A stretch of 60,092 nucleotides of DNA from Pirellulales bacterium (GTDB taxonomy: Bacteria; Planctomycetota; Planctomycetia; Pirellulales; JACPPG01). Location: assembly GCA_035546535.1 (NCBI GenBank), contig DASZWQ010000064.1:1-60092 (forward strand), written 5' to 3'. The notes under the pieces were generated by a model. That model was not told the origin of the DNA. It was given only the letters and a program-made list of their open reading frames with translations, and made no database searches. A program made the translations under genes and the position numbers. How positions within the stretch are numbered: position 1 is the first letter of the stretch; each line of letters starts with the position of its first letter. Positions 26,635 to 35,295 of the stretch are shown one piece after another.

Positions 26635-29235
26635 TCAGTTATTCGTCGACGTTGCGCTACGGGACGGTTTGGCCGAGGCATTCTGCCCGCCGAGCAAGTC
26701 GGCCGGAAACGTGACCAGCGGTCCGGTCTCACGCCAGGTGTTGCCGGTGCCGCTGCCGTCCCAGTACAGGTCGCCGCCGGGGGCCTTGCGCTTTTCACGA
26801 TAGAGGGGGTCGGGGTTACGGCCGTTGTCGCGATATTCGTTGGACGCGATCGTCGTGTAGTCCGAATTCGGCTCGATATCGAGCTTGTGCCCTTCGGTCG
26901 ACTGCGTCAGAGCGCCGACCGTGATGCCGTAGGAGTCGTTTTCGGCGATGTAGTTTTGCGTCACCTCGGTGCGATCGGCCGCCATGACCAGAATGCCGAT
27001 GCCCGGCGGCAGGTTAGCGATCAGAGTGCCGGGCTTGCCGAAGTTCTTGTGATTATTCGCCCACGAGCGATTATTGATCACCCGGGTGTCGAGCCCGATC
27101 TTCGAGGGATTGTTGGGCAGCACGAACACCAGGATGCCAGCCGTGTTGTGATGGGCGCTGTTGTTGGTGACGAGCGCCGCCACGCAGTTCTCGATTTCGA
27201 TGCCGGCCACGTTGTTGAAGACTTCATTGTTGCGCACGACGATGTCGCGGCTGCTGCCGACGTAGATCGCGGCGTCGCTGATGCCGCTGACGGTGCAACC
27301 CTCGACCAGCACGCCGGCACATTCGACGGGATATACGCCATACAGACCTGCGTCGTCGACGATGAGGTCACGAAAGACCACCCGGCTGGCCTTGCTGGCC
27401 AAGATGCCATTGCCCTTGAAATGCCGAATGACAAAGCCCTCGATCGTCAGATCGTTGGCCGAGCTTTGCACCGCATCAGCGAGTTGGTTGCCGCCGTCGA
27501 GCACGGCCCGCTGGCCGTCGCGATTCAAACCGACGAGGGTCACGCCGTCGCGGTCGATCGCCACGGTCTGCCGATAAACGCCTGGCTCGACCTCGACGCG
27601 ATCACCGGGGGCGCAACGGTCGATGGCTGCTTGAATCGATTGCCCGGGCCGCACGGTGAACGTGGCCGAGGCTCGGCTGGCCGGGCGCGCGTGGCCGAGC
27701 GCGGCGACCCAATCGAGTCCTGTACCCGGCGCACGCTCTGTCGATGCGTTGTTCGCACGAGTTGCATTCGCAACAGCGACGGTTTCCAAGCCCGGCACGC
27801 GGTGCATGTTGCCGCTCGAATAGCCCGTAAGGGGCGCACCGCCGGTGCTGCCGCCAGCGGGCGCAGCGGATTGAGGTCCCGCGGAATTCAAGTTTGCGAT
27901 CGGTCGCGGGCGTTCGCGCAGGACTGGCGCGGCCACAGGCGGGACTGCCGCGACGGATGTAATCGCATTCGGCGCCGACCCACGACCGCTACGTCCGCGC
28001 GCGACAGGAGCGGGCTCGGCCTTCGTTTTCACTTCGATCACGGACAGTCCGCTGGGAACCTTTTGCGGCGGGTCAGGCTGCAGAGAGGTGTCGGTCAGGG
28101 CCTTCAGAAACGCCACCAGGTCGGCGATCTCCTGATCTGTGATGTCGAACTTGCCGATCTTATCGTCGAGCCCCGGCGACGGATTGGGTTCAGCGCGGCC
28201 GGCCCCTTTGGCGTAAAACTTGATCACGTCTTCCAGCGTGTCGAACGCGCCGTTGTGCATATAGGGAGCCGTGAGGGCGATGTTGCGCAGCGACGTGGTC
28301 TTGAAAGCACCGTCCGGCCCTTCGCCCGGCACGCCGGCCCGGCCGCGGTCATGCTCGCCGTTGTCCGGCACGCCGATCACGCGAAATGTATCGTCGGCAA
28401 ACGTGGGAAAGTTATGGCATTCGAAGCAACGGGTCTTCAGTGAACGAAAAACCTTCATGCCGCTCCGTTCTTGCTCGTTGAGTGCCGTGGCATCGCCGGC
28501 GGCGTAGCGGTCGAACTTCGAGTTGAACGACAGCAGCGTCCGCTCGAAGGCCGCCACGGCCTTGGCCACGTTGTCGAACGTCACTGCCTCTCCGGGCTTG
28601 CCGCCAAAGGCTTGCTGGAAGGCCGTAACGTATTCGGGGATGGCGCGCAATTCTTGGACGAGAACTTCGGGCTTTTCGCCCATCTCGTGTTCGTTGGTGA
28701 TGGGGCCCTTGGCTTGGGCCTCGAGGTCATCGGCCCGGCCGTCCCAGAATTGCCACTTGTGGTAAGCGGCGTTCCACAATGTGGGGGCGCTGCGACCGAG
28801 AACGTGGCCGCCGCTGCGGTCGGGGCCGACTCCTGAGCCGCCGTAGCCCATGCTCAGTTTGCGGCCGTCGGAAAAGCCGTGATCGGGGTGATGGCAGTGG
28901 GCGCAGGACATATTGTTCTGCCCGCTCAAGATCGGGTCGAAGAACAATAGCTTCCCGAGGGCGACTTTCTCGGGCGTCATTGGGTTGCTGTCGAGCGAGC
29001 GCATCGGCGGAAACGGCGCCTGCAAGCCGGTCGCGCGCGGCTGACCGGCGACGTACGGCTCGTCGGGCACCCATTGGCCGCCACGGTTCAGCCAACCGGG
29101 GATGGCCAAGGGCGCGGTCGCCGCGTCGGCATGAACCTTGGGCTGATCGGCCGGCGCCTCTTCCGCGCAGGCCCATGGAACCGTCGACACGCCGAGGCAC
29201 ATGACCAGGGCGACGCACATCCAGAAGCGCATCAT
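26635..29235 (-). CDS. di-haem cytochrome c peroxidase fused to a parallel beta-helix
   Basis: This exported 866-residue protein joins two modules. Residues about 40-385 form a MauG/bacterial cytochrome c peroxidase domain with two haem sites, CAHCH (111-115) and CFECH (about 268), plus peroxidase landmarks such as LGKLLFFDPILSGQNNMSC and APYMHNGAFDTLEDVI. A Pro/Ala/Arg-rich linker of about 140 residues follows. A NosD-like parallel beta-helix (about 525-850) opens VRPGQSIQAAIDRCAPGDRV. I chose the ATG at 29235 because a signal peptide follows. The frame is open throughout with no sign of frameshift, so the fusion looks real. The downstream gene is a paralogue of the helix part. Substrate unknown. 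Confidence 0.88.
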   Translation of the reverse strand: MMRFWMCVALVMCLGVSTVPWACAEEAPADQPKVHADAATAPLAIPGWLNRGGQWVPDEPYVAGQPRATGLQAPFPPMRSLDSNPMTPEKVALGKLLFFDPILSGQNNMSCAHCHHPDHGFSDGRKLSMGYGGSGVGPDRSGGHVLGRSAPTLWNAAYHKWQFWDGRADDLEAQAKGPITNEHEMGEKPEVLVQELRAIPEYVTAFQQAFGGKPGEAVTFDNVAKAVAAFERTLLSFNSKFDRYAAGDATALNEQERSGMKVFRSLKTRCFECHNFPTFADDTFRVIGVPDNGEHDRGRAGVPGEGPDGAFKTTSLRNIALTAPYMHNGAFDTLEDVIKFYAKGAGRAEPNPSPGLDDKIGKFDITDQEIADLVAFLKALTDTSLQPDPPQKVPSGLSVIEVKTKAEPAPVARGRSGRGSAPNAITSVAAVPPVAAPVLRERPRPIANLNSAGPQSAAPAGGSTGGAPLTGYSSGNMHRVPGLETVAVANATRANNASTERAPGTGLDWVAALGHARPASRASATFTVRPGQSIQAAIDRCAPGDRVEVEPGVYRQTVAIDRDGVTLVGLNRDGQRAVLDGGNQLADAVQSSANDLTIEGFVIRHFKGNGILASKASRVVFRDLIVDDAGLYGVYPVECAGVLVEGCTVSGISDAAIYVGSSRDIVVRNNEVFNNVAGIEIENCVAALVTNNSAHHNTAGILVFVLPNNPSKIGLDTRVINNRSWANNHKNFGKPGTLIANLPPGIGILVMAADRTEVTQNYIAENDSYGITVGALTQSTEGHKLDIEPNSDYTTIASNEYRDNGRNPDPLYREKRKAPGGDLYWDGSGTGNTWRETGPLVTFPADLLGGQNASAKPSRSATSTNN

Positions 29236-29444
29236 GGCAGAACTCTCCCGGCCGAGAACGGCCGGTTGCTGGCTTTGAGGAAAGGAAGCTTTTTTGCGCG
29301 CCGCCACGCAGCCCAGAATCGGATCCGCTCGAGCTGCTTCGGGGCGCGATCCGTCGGGCGCGCTCAAATCTAGTTGATGCCGTGCGGCCGAGCAAGCGCG
29401 GCTTGATCGGCGGGCCGCAGCTGTTTTTCGCGCATCGGCAGCCT

Positions 29445-29506
29445 GTAGGGTGCGATTTTGCGCAACAAGCCCTACTTTGGGAATTGGTGCTCGCAGAGCA
29501 CCCTAC
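29445..29506. repeat. TAGGGTGC-family inverted-repeat element, copy 2
   Basis: Outer ends GTAGGGTGC (29445-29453) and GCACCCTAC (29498-29506) are perfect complements. The right-hand module, read on the minus strand as GTAGGGTGCTCTGCGAGCACC, matches 20 of 21 bases of the left end of the composite element at 5769. The 29236-29653 interval contains no gene; this element and a hairpin at its right end are all I see there. Confidence 0.75.
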
Positions 29507-29626
29507 GGGACAGCCGGGTGTTTTTTAGCCATATTGATGCGGGCCTTTGTCTGGCGACCGGTATCGCGGCGGCCGGGTTGGTTTTGCTTTTCTTCTGCCC
29601 CGCCTGCGTCAACCGGCAGGGAATCA

Positions 29627-29658
29627 GGTGGTGCTTCACTCCAGAGCGAAGCACTACC
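29627..29658. repeat. hairpin overlapping the stop codon of the membrane-TPR gene
   Basis: GTGCTTC (29631-29637) pairs perfectly with GAAGCAC (29648-29654) across a 10-base loop. Four more pairs, including one G-T, extend the stem to 11. The minus-strand stop TAG (29656-29654) lies inside the right arm. The position suggests a 3'-end signal or a third family of intergenic repeat. Confidence 0.6.
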
Positions 29659-31243
29659 GGGCTGCGGGACGCGTTGATGTGGGTTTTGCGTCTTCCGTGA
29701 AGTACACGAGGAGTTGCTCGGCTTCTTCGCGCATCGCCCAATTCGCGGGGGCGATGCGCAGCGCATTGCGAAGATCCTCAGCAGTCGACGGTGATTTAAT
29801 GCCCTGCTCTTTACGGAGCCTGGCGCGCAGGCAGAGAGCGTCGGGATAAAGCGGATCGAGCCGCAGCACCTTTTCGATGTCCGCGGCGGCGTAGCCCCGA
29901 TCATTGAGACGCATGTTGATCAAGGCGCGCCGCAGGTAGTGCAGCGCGATGGTGTCGTCCAATTGAATCGCCTCGTCGTATTTTTCGCGCGCTTCGACTA
30001 GTTTGCCTTCGTCAAAGAGCGCCTTTCCCTGGTTGGCGAGCTCGCCTGCTTGCATGAACCGCGGCGGATTCCGCCAGCTCCAAATTTCCGTAGGCAGCGA
30101 TTCAATGGGCAAGGACGCCGGCCACGTCCAAACCACATGCCAGGCGGGCAACAGCAGATTTCCCGTCATTACGAGGGGCAGCGCCAGGGCGAGAGTAGAC
30201 GGCCAGCACTCCTTCCAGGCCAGCACACCCAAAAGGCATACGGGGCTCACGATCATCAGCGACCGCGACATATCGCCGGCGATAAAGAGACACCCAATCG
30301 AACTCGCGATGACCATGAATGCAAAGGCCGCGCCCCATTTCCAGCCCAAGCGCGCGCCGACGAACCACATCGCCGCAGCGAACATCGACCATGCGACCCG
30401 GTATCCCGACCACAGCCCCCTAGCATATCTCCGCCATGAAACGTTCCATATCTGCTGCCAATGGGATTGCACGTAGGAGGTCGTCTGCGCGTCACCGGTC
30501 AACCAGGCGATGGCTCGGACGGTCGGGTAGGGGATGCTGGCAAGAATGACCACCGCCGCGTCCAGTAGCGTCGAGCGCCATTGCTTCTGCTCGATCCTCC
30601 ACAGAGCGACCGCGCGTGCCATCATCGTGATAGGTAGCGCGAATACGAAGCGTTCGTCGATCCACGGCACCACTAAGCACACCGATCCCAGCACGTAGCG
30701 GGACGGAATGAATACCGCTGCCAGCAAGCCCGCGACCAGCCATGAATCAAAATACGCCAGCCAGCCGGTCGAGACAAAGAACCAGGGCAGCGCTGCGAAG
30801 ATGACAGTCGCCATCCACGTTTGCAGCCAGTTGCCTAAGCTCTGATGCGCTATCCATGCGACCAGCCAGCACACAAGCAAACAGCCGAGGTGCGGCATCG
30901 CCAGGTAGAGCCAAGGCGGTAGTTGCAGATAATGCCAGACAAGTGGAAAGAGCAGTCGCCACCGGATGACCATGTAATCGGCGTCATCTATCGGGATCCA
31001 CGGATCGTCGAGCTGCGCGAGCGACCAGGCAGCTCGCGAAAAATCCGCCGCACGTACCGGCGGTTCCTCCATAGCCAAACAGGGCCATAAGACAAACCGC
31101 GGGGAGAACGCGAAGAGCACCACGACGGCAGCCGCGATGCCAACGAAGAAACACCGCAGCGGCGTGAGCCGCCTTCTATCGCCAGGTGCCGGCAGCGTTG
31201 CTGGTTCCAATGGTGAACCCACGGTTGTTCCGTTCGCAGTCAA
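29654..31243 (-). CDS. polytopic membrane protein with C-terminal TPR repeats
   Basis: This 529-residue protein has about nine to ten hydrophobic helices between residues 28 and 370. Its arrangement recalls the polytopic glycosyltransferase-39/87 type, although I see no convincing catalytic motif. The last 120 residues form tetratricopeptide repeats (ANQGKALFDEGKLVEAREKY, LRRALINMRLNDRGYAAADI). The likely start is a TTG at 31243 preceded by TTGGAGATAGCGG, with its ribosome site inside the end of the small gene upstream. This implies translational coupling. The stop lies in a hairpin. It neighbours dTDP-sugar genes, which would fit a role in surface polysaccharide, but that is only context. 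Confidence 0.75.
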   Translation of the reverse strand: MTANGTTVGSPLEPATLPAPGDRRRLTPLRCFFVGIAAAVVVLFAFSPRFVLWPCLAMEEPPVRAADFSRAAWSLAQLDDPWIPIDDADYMVIRWRLLFPLVWHYLQLPPWLYLAMPHLGCLLVCWLVAWIAHQSLGNWLQTWMATVIFAALPWFFVSTGWLAYFDSWLVAGLLAAVFIPSRYVLGSVCLVVPWIDERFVFALPITMMARAVALWRIEQKQWRSTLLDAAVVILASIPYPTVRAIAWLTGDAQTTSYVQSHWQQIWNVSWRRYARGLWSGYRVAWSMFAAAMWFVGARLGWKWGAAFAFMVIASSIGCLFIAGDMSRSLMIVSPVCLLGVLAWKECWPSTLALALPLVMTGNLLLPAWHVVWTWPASLPIESLPTEIWSWRNPPRFMQAGELANQGKALFDEGKLVEAREKYDEAIQLDDTIALHYLRRALINMRLNDRGYAAADIEKVLRLDPLYPDALCLRARLRKEQGIKSPSTAEDLRNALRIAPANWAMREEAEQLLVYFTEDAKPTSTRPAAR

Positions 31244-31246
31244 CCG

Positions 31247-31441
31247 CTATCTCCAAGGCGGCCAGTGAGCTATTTTGTGCGCGACTTTGCGAGCCTTCTT
31301 CCGCTCCTTGAACGCGCCGCGGGCTACGTCCATGTCAAACGGCTCCAATATCTTGACGGTGCGCATCGCGCAATAATAGACGCGGCAAATGCGCTTCTCA
31401 AGAAGAAATAGGGGCAGCGTCAGAAGCACGCGTTCAACCAT
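31247..31441 (-). CDS. small basic hypothetical protein upstream of the membrane-TPR gene
   Basis: This 64-residue frame begins with a hydrophobic stretch (VLLTLPLFLLEKRICRVYY) and ends in a strongly basic tail (FKERKKARKVAHKIAHWPPW). It stops 3 bases before the TTG start of the membrane-TPR gene, and its last codons contain that gene's ribosome site. Tight spacing supports a real gene in the same transcript. A shorter start at an internal ATG (MRTVKILEPF) is possible. I do not recognise the family. Confidence 0.5.
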   Translation of the reverse strand: MVERVLLTLPLFLLEKRICRVYYCAMRTVKILEPFDMDVARGAFKERKKARKVAHKIAHWPPWR

Positions 31442-31502
31442 CCCGGCGTGCGCTTGCCGGCAAAAAGGCGCGCTTCGCGGCCAGTGACGTCATGACCGTG
31501 CG

Positions 31503-32402
31503 TCAACCGGTGCGAAGCGCGGCCCGAGCCGAATCGCGCAAATACTGGGCGTAATTGTTGTCGCACTGCTGCGCGAGGGCGAGTAGCTGCTCGGCCGTGA
31601 TCAAACCTTGTTGAAAAGCTGCTTCTTCGATGGCGCCGATTTGCGCATTTCGTTCGGTCTGGACCATCTCAACGAAATTCGCCGCCGCCAGATAGCTTTC
31701 GTGCGTGCCGACATCGAACCATGCGGTTTCGGTGTCCAATTCCTCGACGTGCAGCGCGCCGCGCTCGAGGTACGCCTGGTTGACGTCGGTGATCTCCAGT
31801 TCGTTCCTGGCCGAGGGGCTCAAGGAGGCCGCGATATCGACGACCTGGTTGTCGTAGAAGTACAGGCCCGTCACTGCCAGCTTTGACCCCGTCTCACCGG
31901 GCTTTTCCTGGATGTCGACCGGCCGGCCCGCCGCATCCGTTTCGAGCACTCCATAACGACGCGGGTCGCGTATCGGCTTTACGAAGATCGTGGCGCCGTT
32001 CGGTCGCGCGGCGGCAGCGGCTAGCCGCTCGGCGAACTTGCCGCCGTGAAAGATATTGTCCCCCAGAATGAGTGCGACGTTATCATGCTCGATGAAGTCG
32101 CGACCAATCTGAAATGCCTGGGCGATCCCCTCGGGCCGCGGCTGCGCGGCGTAGGTAATGCGCAATCCCAGTTGTGTACCGCCTCCCAACAATCGTTCGA
32201 AGAGGGGGACATCTTTGGGGGTCGATATCAAGAGGATCTCGCGGATGCCTGCCTCGATCAGGGTCGACAGTGCATAGTAGACCATGGGCTTGTCGTAGAC
32301 CGGCAACAGTTGCTTGCTCACGACCTTCGTGGCCGGATGCAGGCGCGTGCCAGCGCCCCCAGCCAGAACAATCCCTTTGTGAAAGGCCGAGCGGGGTGTC
32401 AT
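31503..32402 (-). CDS. rfbA: glucose-1-phosphate thymidylyltransferase
   Basis: This 299-residue enzyme makes dTDP-glucose from dTTP and glucose-1-phosphate, the first step to dTDP-rhamnose and related sugars. It shows the nucleotidyltransferase signature LAGGAGTRLHPATKVVSKQL followed by LPVYDKPMVYY, the metal/base region ALILGDNIFHG, the EKP motif IQEKPGETGSK and the sugar-site segment DTETAWFDVGTHES. The length matches RmlA. Its ATG overlaps the rfbB stop by four bases, so the two are coupled. No rfbC or rfbD is present, so the final sugar cannot be fixed from this window. Confidence 0.96.
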   Translation of the reverse strand: MTPRSAFHKGIVLAGGAGTRLHPATKVVSKQLLPVYDKPMVYYALSTLIEAGIREILLISTPKDVPLFERLLGGGTQLGLRITYAAQPRPEGIAQAFQIGRDFIEHDNVALILGDNIFHGGKFAERLAAAAARPNGATIFVKPIRDPRRYGVLETDAAGRPVDIQEKPGETGSKLAVTGLYFYDNQVVDIAASLSPSARNELEITDVNQAYLERGALHVEELDTETAWFDVGTHESYLAAANFVEMVQTERNAQIGAIEEAAFQQGLITAEQLLALAQQCDNNYAQYLRDSARAALRTG

Positions 32403-33469
32403 GGGATCGTGCTCGCCGACGGTCGAGATAAACCGAGACGCGCAAGTGGCCGACCGCCCGTGACTTCTTCAGTCCAGGCCGCGTTCGCCAGATACCACGC
32501 GACCGAAAAGCGCAGGCCGTCGGCGAAAGTCACTTGTGGCTGCCAGCCCAATTGACGGCGCACCTTCGTCGAATCCAGGGCGTAACGACGATCGTGACCG
32601 GGCCGATCGGGTACGAACGTAATCAGGTCGCGGTGAGGGCGCGACGGATGGGGCCGCAACTCATCCAGCAGATCGCACACGGCACCCACGACGTCGAGAT
32701 TCGTCCGTTCCTCTCCGCTGCTGATGTTGAACGTTTCACCCGGAACACCACCGGCCAGAATTATCTCGAGCGCCTGGCAATGATCCTCGACGAAGAGCCA
32801 ATCGCGCACCTGCTGACCATCGCCGTAAACCGGGATGGGCCGTCCCGAGAGTGCGTTTTGGATAACTACCGGAATCAGCTTTTCAGGAAACTGGTACGGT
32901 CCGAAATTGTTCGAAGAGCGCGTCACTAACGTCGGCAGGCCATAGGTCTCGTGGTACGCCCTGACGAAATGATCGGCCGCAGCCTTCGAGGCTGCATACG
33001 GGGAGTTGGGCGCGTAGGGCGCCGCTTCCTCGGCGGCCGCGCCCGTTACGCTGCCGAAGACCTCGTCGGTCGATACGTGCAAGAAGCGAAAGCTCGTCTG
33101 CTCGGCCGCGGAGAGGCCGGTGTAATACCCGGTGGCCGCGTCCAACAACGTCCAGGTGCCGACGACGTTCGTTGCGACAAACGCCGCGGGCCCATCGATC
33201 GAGCGATCGACGTGCGACTCGGCAGCGAAATGCACGATCGCCCACGGGCGATGCTCGGTGAGCAATCGCCGAACAAGCACACCGTCCGCGATGTCGCCAT
33301 GGACGAAATGATGGTCCGGATGGTCGATCACGCCGGCGAGCGTGGCCAGGTGGCCGGCGTACGTCAGCTTGTCGAAATTGACTACGCGGCCAAGCCCGTT
33401 ATCGAGCCAATGCCGGACGAACGAGCTACCGATGAATCCGGCACCGCCGGTGACGAGAATCGTGTTCAT
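32399..33469 (-). CDS. rfbB: dTDP-glucose 4,6-dehydratase
   Basis: This 356-residue short-chain dehydrogenase/reductase converts dTDP-glucose to the 4-keto-6-deoxy sugar, using bound NAD. Visible features are the Rossmann loop TGGAGFIGSSF, the acidic loop NFDKLTYAGHL, HFAAESHVDRSIDGP, the STDEVFGS motif holding the catalytic Asp/Glu pair, and the YxxxK motif as YAASKAAADH. It is the first gene of the pair with rfbA. The product enters deoxysugar synthesis for surface glycans. The length and all motifs are standard. Confidence 0.96.
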   Translation of the reverse strand: MNTILVTGGAGFIGSSFVRHWLDNGLGRVVNFDKLTYAGHLATLAGVIDHPDHHFVHGDIADGVLVRRLLTEHRPWAIVHFAAESHVDRSIDGPAAFVATNVVGTWTLLDAATGYYTGLSAAEQTSFRFLHVSTDEVFGSVTGAAAEEAAPYAPNSPYAASKAAADHFVRAYHETYGLPTLVTRSSNNFGPYQFPEKLIPVVIQNALSGRPIPVYGDGQQVRDWLFVEDHCQALEIILAGGVPGETFNISSGEERTNLDVVGAVCDLLDELRPHPSRPHRDLITFVPDRPGHDRRYALDSTKVRRQLGWQPQVTFADGLRFSVAWYLANAAWTEEVTGGRPLARLGLSRPSASTIP

Positions 33470-33717
33470 CGGGGCATGGCCCTAAATCGCCTCGACCTAT
33501 GCCGGCAGTTAATTAGGAATCAGGTTATGGTGCCTTCTTCGGCAAACGACAAGTCGTCAATAAGTTAATGGTACCTCGCCCGAGCGGGCGCATTCGCTGA
33601 AATCAGCGGGTTCTGGGGACGGTGCGGGACAGCCTCGCCCTGTATTCGTGGCCGTCTGTGACGATCGTCAGGACGGAAATAGCCGCCTGAACCCGAAAAC
33701 GTTGGCCAGGCGACGGT

Positions 33718-35193
33718 TCAGACGGCCTTCGCGGTCGAGGAATTGACCGTTTGCGGCTCATCCGTCGGCGATACCGTCTCACGGCCAAGCGACGGCATCA
33801 ACCACTCGAGAGCGGGCGCCGTAGCGGCCGTGGTTACCAGGGCCATGATGATCATCATCGCGAACAACGTCGGGCTGATGACGCCCAGGTCGAGCCCGAT
33901 GTTCAGCACGACCAATTCCATCAGGCCGCGGGTGTTCATCAACGTGCCGAGGGCAGCCGCCTCGCGCCACTTCAGGCCGGTTAATCGCGCGGCGCCGAGC
34001 GTGCCACCGAACTTGCCGATCGTCGCCACCAGGATGATCGCCACGCACCACAACCAATTGCCCCAGCCACTGACCAGGCCGATCTGCGTGCGCATGCCCG
34101 TGAATGCGAAAAACGCGGGCAGCAACAAGACCGTTACCAGGTCCTTCATTTTCATAGAGAACTCTCGTGCGATCCGGCTATCGTGGGGGATCACCGCGCC
34201 GAGCAAGAACGCGCCGAACACGGCATGAATGCCGATCGCCTCGGTAGCCAGGGCGGCCAACAGCACCGCCAGAAACGTGCCCGAGATGGCCAGCGGGGAT
34301 AACGCATCAGATCGGCTCTCCATGCGAGGAATCAGTCGCCCAAGCAATGGTCGGACGATCAGAAACATGAACGCGATAAATGCCAGCGCGCCGCCGATCA
34401 CCAGCACGGCGCTTCCGATCTTGGCTTGAGCGACACCCACGACCAGGGCCAGCAAGCACCAGGCGGTTACGTCGTCGGCAGCGGCGCAACCGAGCGCGAC
34501 CGTGCCGAGTTCCGTTTTGTCTAACTTGCGATCGGTGAGAATCCGCGCGAGCACGGGAAAGGCTGTGATCGACATCGCCGCGCCCATGAAGAGTGCAAAG
34601 CTCGTGAATGGCACCCCGTCGTGCGAAAACACGGGATAGAGTCCCAGCGCCAGCGCTGCGCCGAGCACAAATGGCAGCACGATGCTGGCGTGCGAGACCG
34701 CCACGGCCGCGTGGGCCCGACCCGCCAGGCGGGCCGCGTTCAGCTCCAGTCCGACCAGGAACATGTACAAGATGACGCCCAGCTGTGATACCGCGCGCAA
34801 CGCGGCGGGCACCTGACCCTTCGGATCGTCGGCCGCCGCGGGAATGAGCATGTGGAGTGCGTCAGGCGAAATAACCCCCAGCAACGACGGACCAAGCATG
34901 ATGCCGGCCAGAACCTCGCCAATCACGGGCGGCTGGCCCAGATGCTTGCACAGGCGCCCCAAGACAAACCCGAAAAAAACAACGGCTGCCAAAGTCGCAA
35001 TGACGTGCAGCACCACGTCGACCTGGCCCGGCAGCGGCTGTCCGACGGGCCGCGCGTCGGCGGGTGCCGCTTGCGACGTCAGATGGGCGCCGAAGGCGCG
35101 GATCAACAGGAACAGCCCCACGCCGCCGGCGATCAGGGCCAGGTAACCTGCGAATCCTTGCCAAGAAAATCGTGGATCGGAGGGTCGGGACAT
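33718..35193 (-). CDS. cation:proton antiporter (CPA2/Kef-type)
   Basis: This 491-residue membrane protein has about twelve to thirteen helices typical of monovalent cation:proton antiporter family 2. Landmarks are GEVLAGIMLGPSLLG, the helix with LYMFLVGLELN, AMSITAFPVLARIL, and the region GTVALGCAAADDVTAW with the paired acidic residues used in ion exchange. A further motif is GTLMNTRGLMELVVLNIGLD. I chose the ATG at 35193 because the family N-terminus begins nearby; the frame extends 29 codons upstream through a palindrome. There is no C-terminal NAD-binding (TrkA) domain as in KefB/C. Na+ versus K+ specificity cannot be told from sequence. Confidence 0.9.
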   Translation of the reverse strand: MSRPSDPRFSWQGFAGYLALIAGGVGLFLLIRAFGAHLTSQAAPADARPVGQPLPGQVDVVLHVIATLAAVVFFGFVLGRLCKHLGQPPVIGEVLAGIMLGPSLLGVISPDALHMLIPAAADDPKGQVPAALRAVSQLGVILYMFLVGLELNAARLAGRAHAAVAVSHASIVLPFVLGAALALGLYPVFSHDGVPFTSFALFMGAAMSITAFPVLARILTDRKLDKTELGTVALGCAAADDVTAWCLLALVVGVAQAKIGSAVLVIGGALAFIAFMFLIVRPLLGRLIPRMESRSDALSPLAISGTFLAVLLAALATEAIGIHAVFGAFLLGAVIPHDSRIAREFSMKMKDLVTVLLLPAFFAFTGMRTQIGLVSGWGNWLWCVAIILVATIGKFGGTLGAARLTGLKWREAAALGTLMNTRGLMELVVLNIGLDLGVISPTLFAMMIIMALVTTAATAPALEWLMPSLGRETVSPTDEPQTVNSSTAKAV

Positions 35194-35212
35194 GGCTCCG
35201 AATATATCTGTG

Positions 35213-35229
35213 TGGACAATAGATGTCCA
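35213..35229. promoter_or_regulatory. inverted repeat upstream of the antiporter, possible operator
   Basis: TGGACA and TGTCCA form a perfect 6-base inverted repeat separated by ATAGA. The dyad lies 20-36 bases before the antiporter ATG, in a 102-base gap. This spacing is typical of a dimeric regulator site, but no matching regulator is known. Confidence 0.4.
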
Positions 35230-35295
35230 GACAAGTATCGTCCTAACGAGTTCCGGGAGGCATAAGCGGTCGTTGCTCACGGGGCTGGGGCGCCG

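Noticed and set aside
26626..28443. 605-codon plus-strand frame opposite the peroxidase/beta-helix gene
   Set aside because: Antisense to clear haem and beta-helix motifs; low-complexity Asp/Val/Arg composition indicates a shadow frame.
33560..33640. GC hairpin (CGCCCGAGCGGGCG) and a GGGGACGGTGC-like stretch that resembles REP-type sequence
   Set aside because: Too short and only one copy seen; not enough to call a repeat or mobile element.
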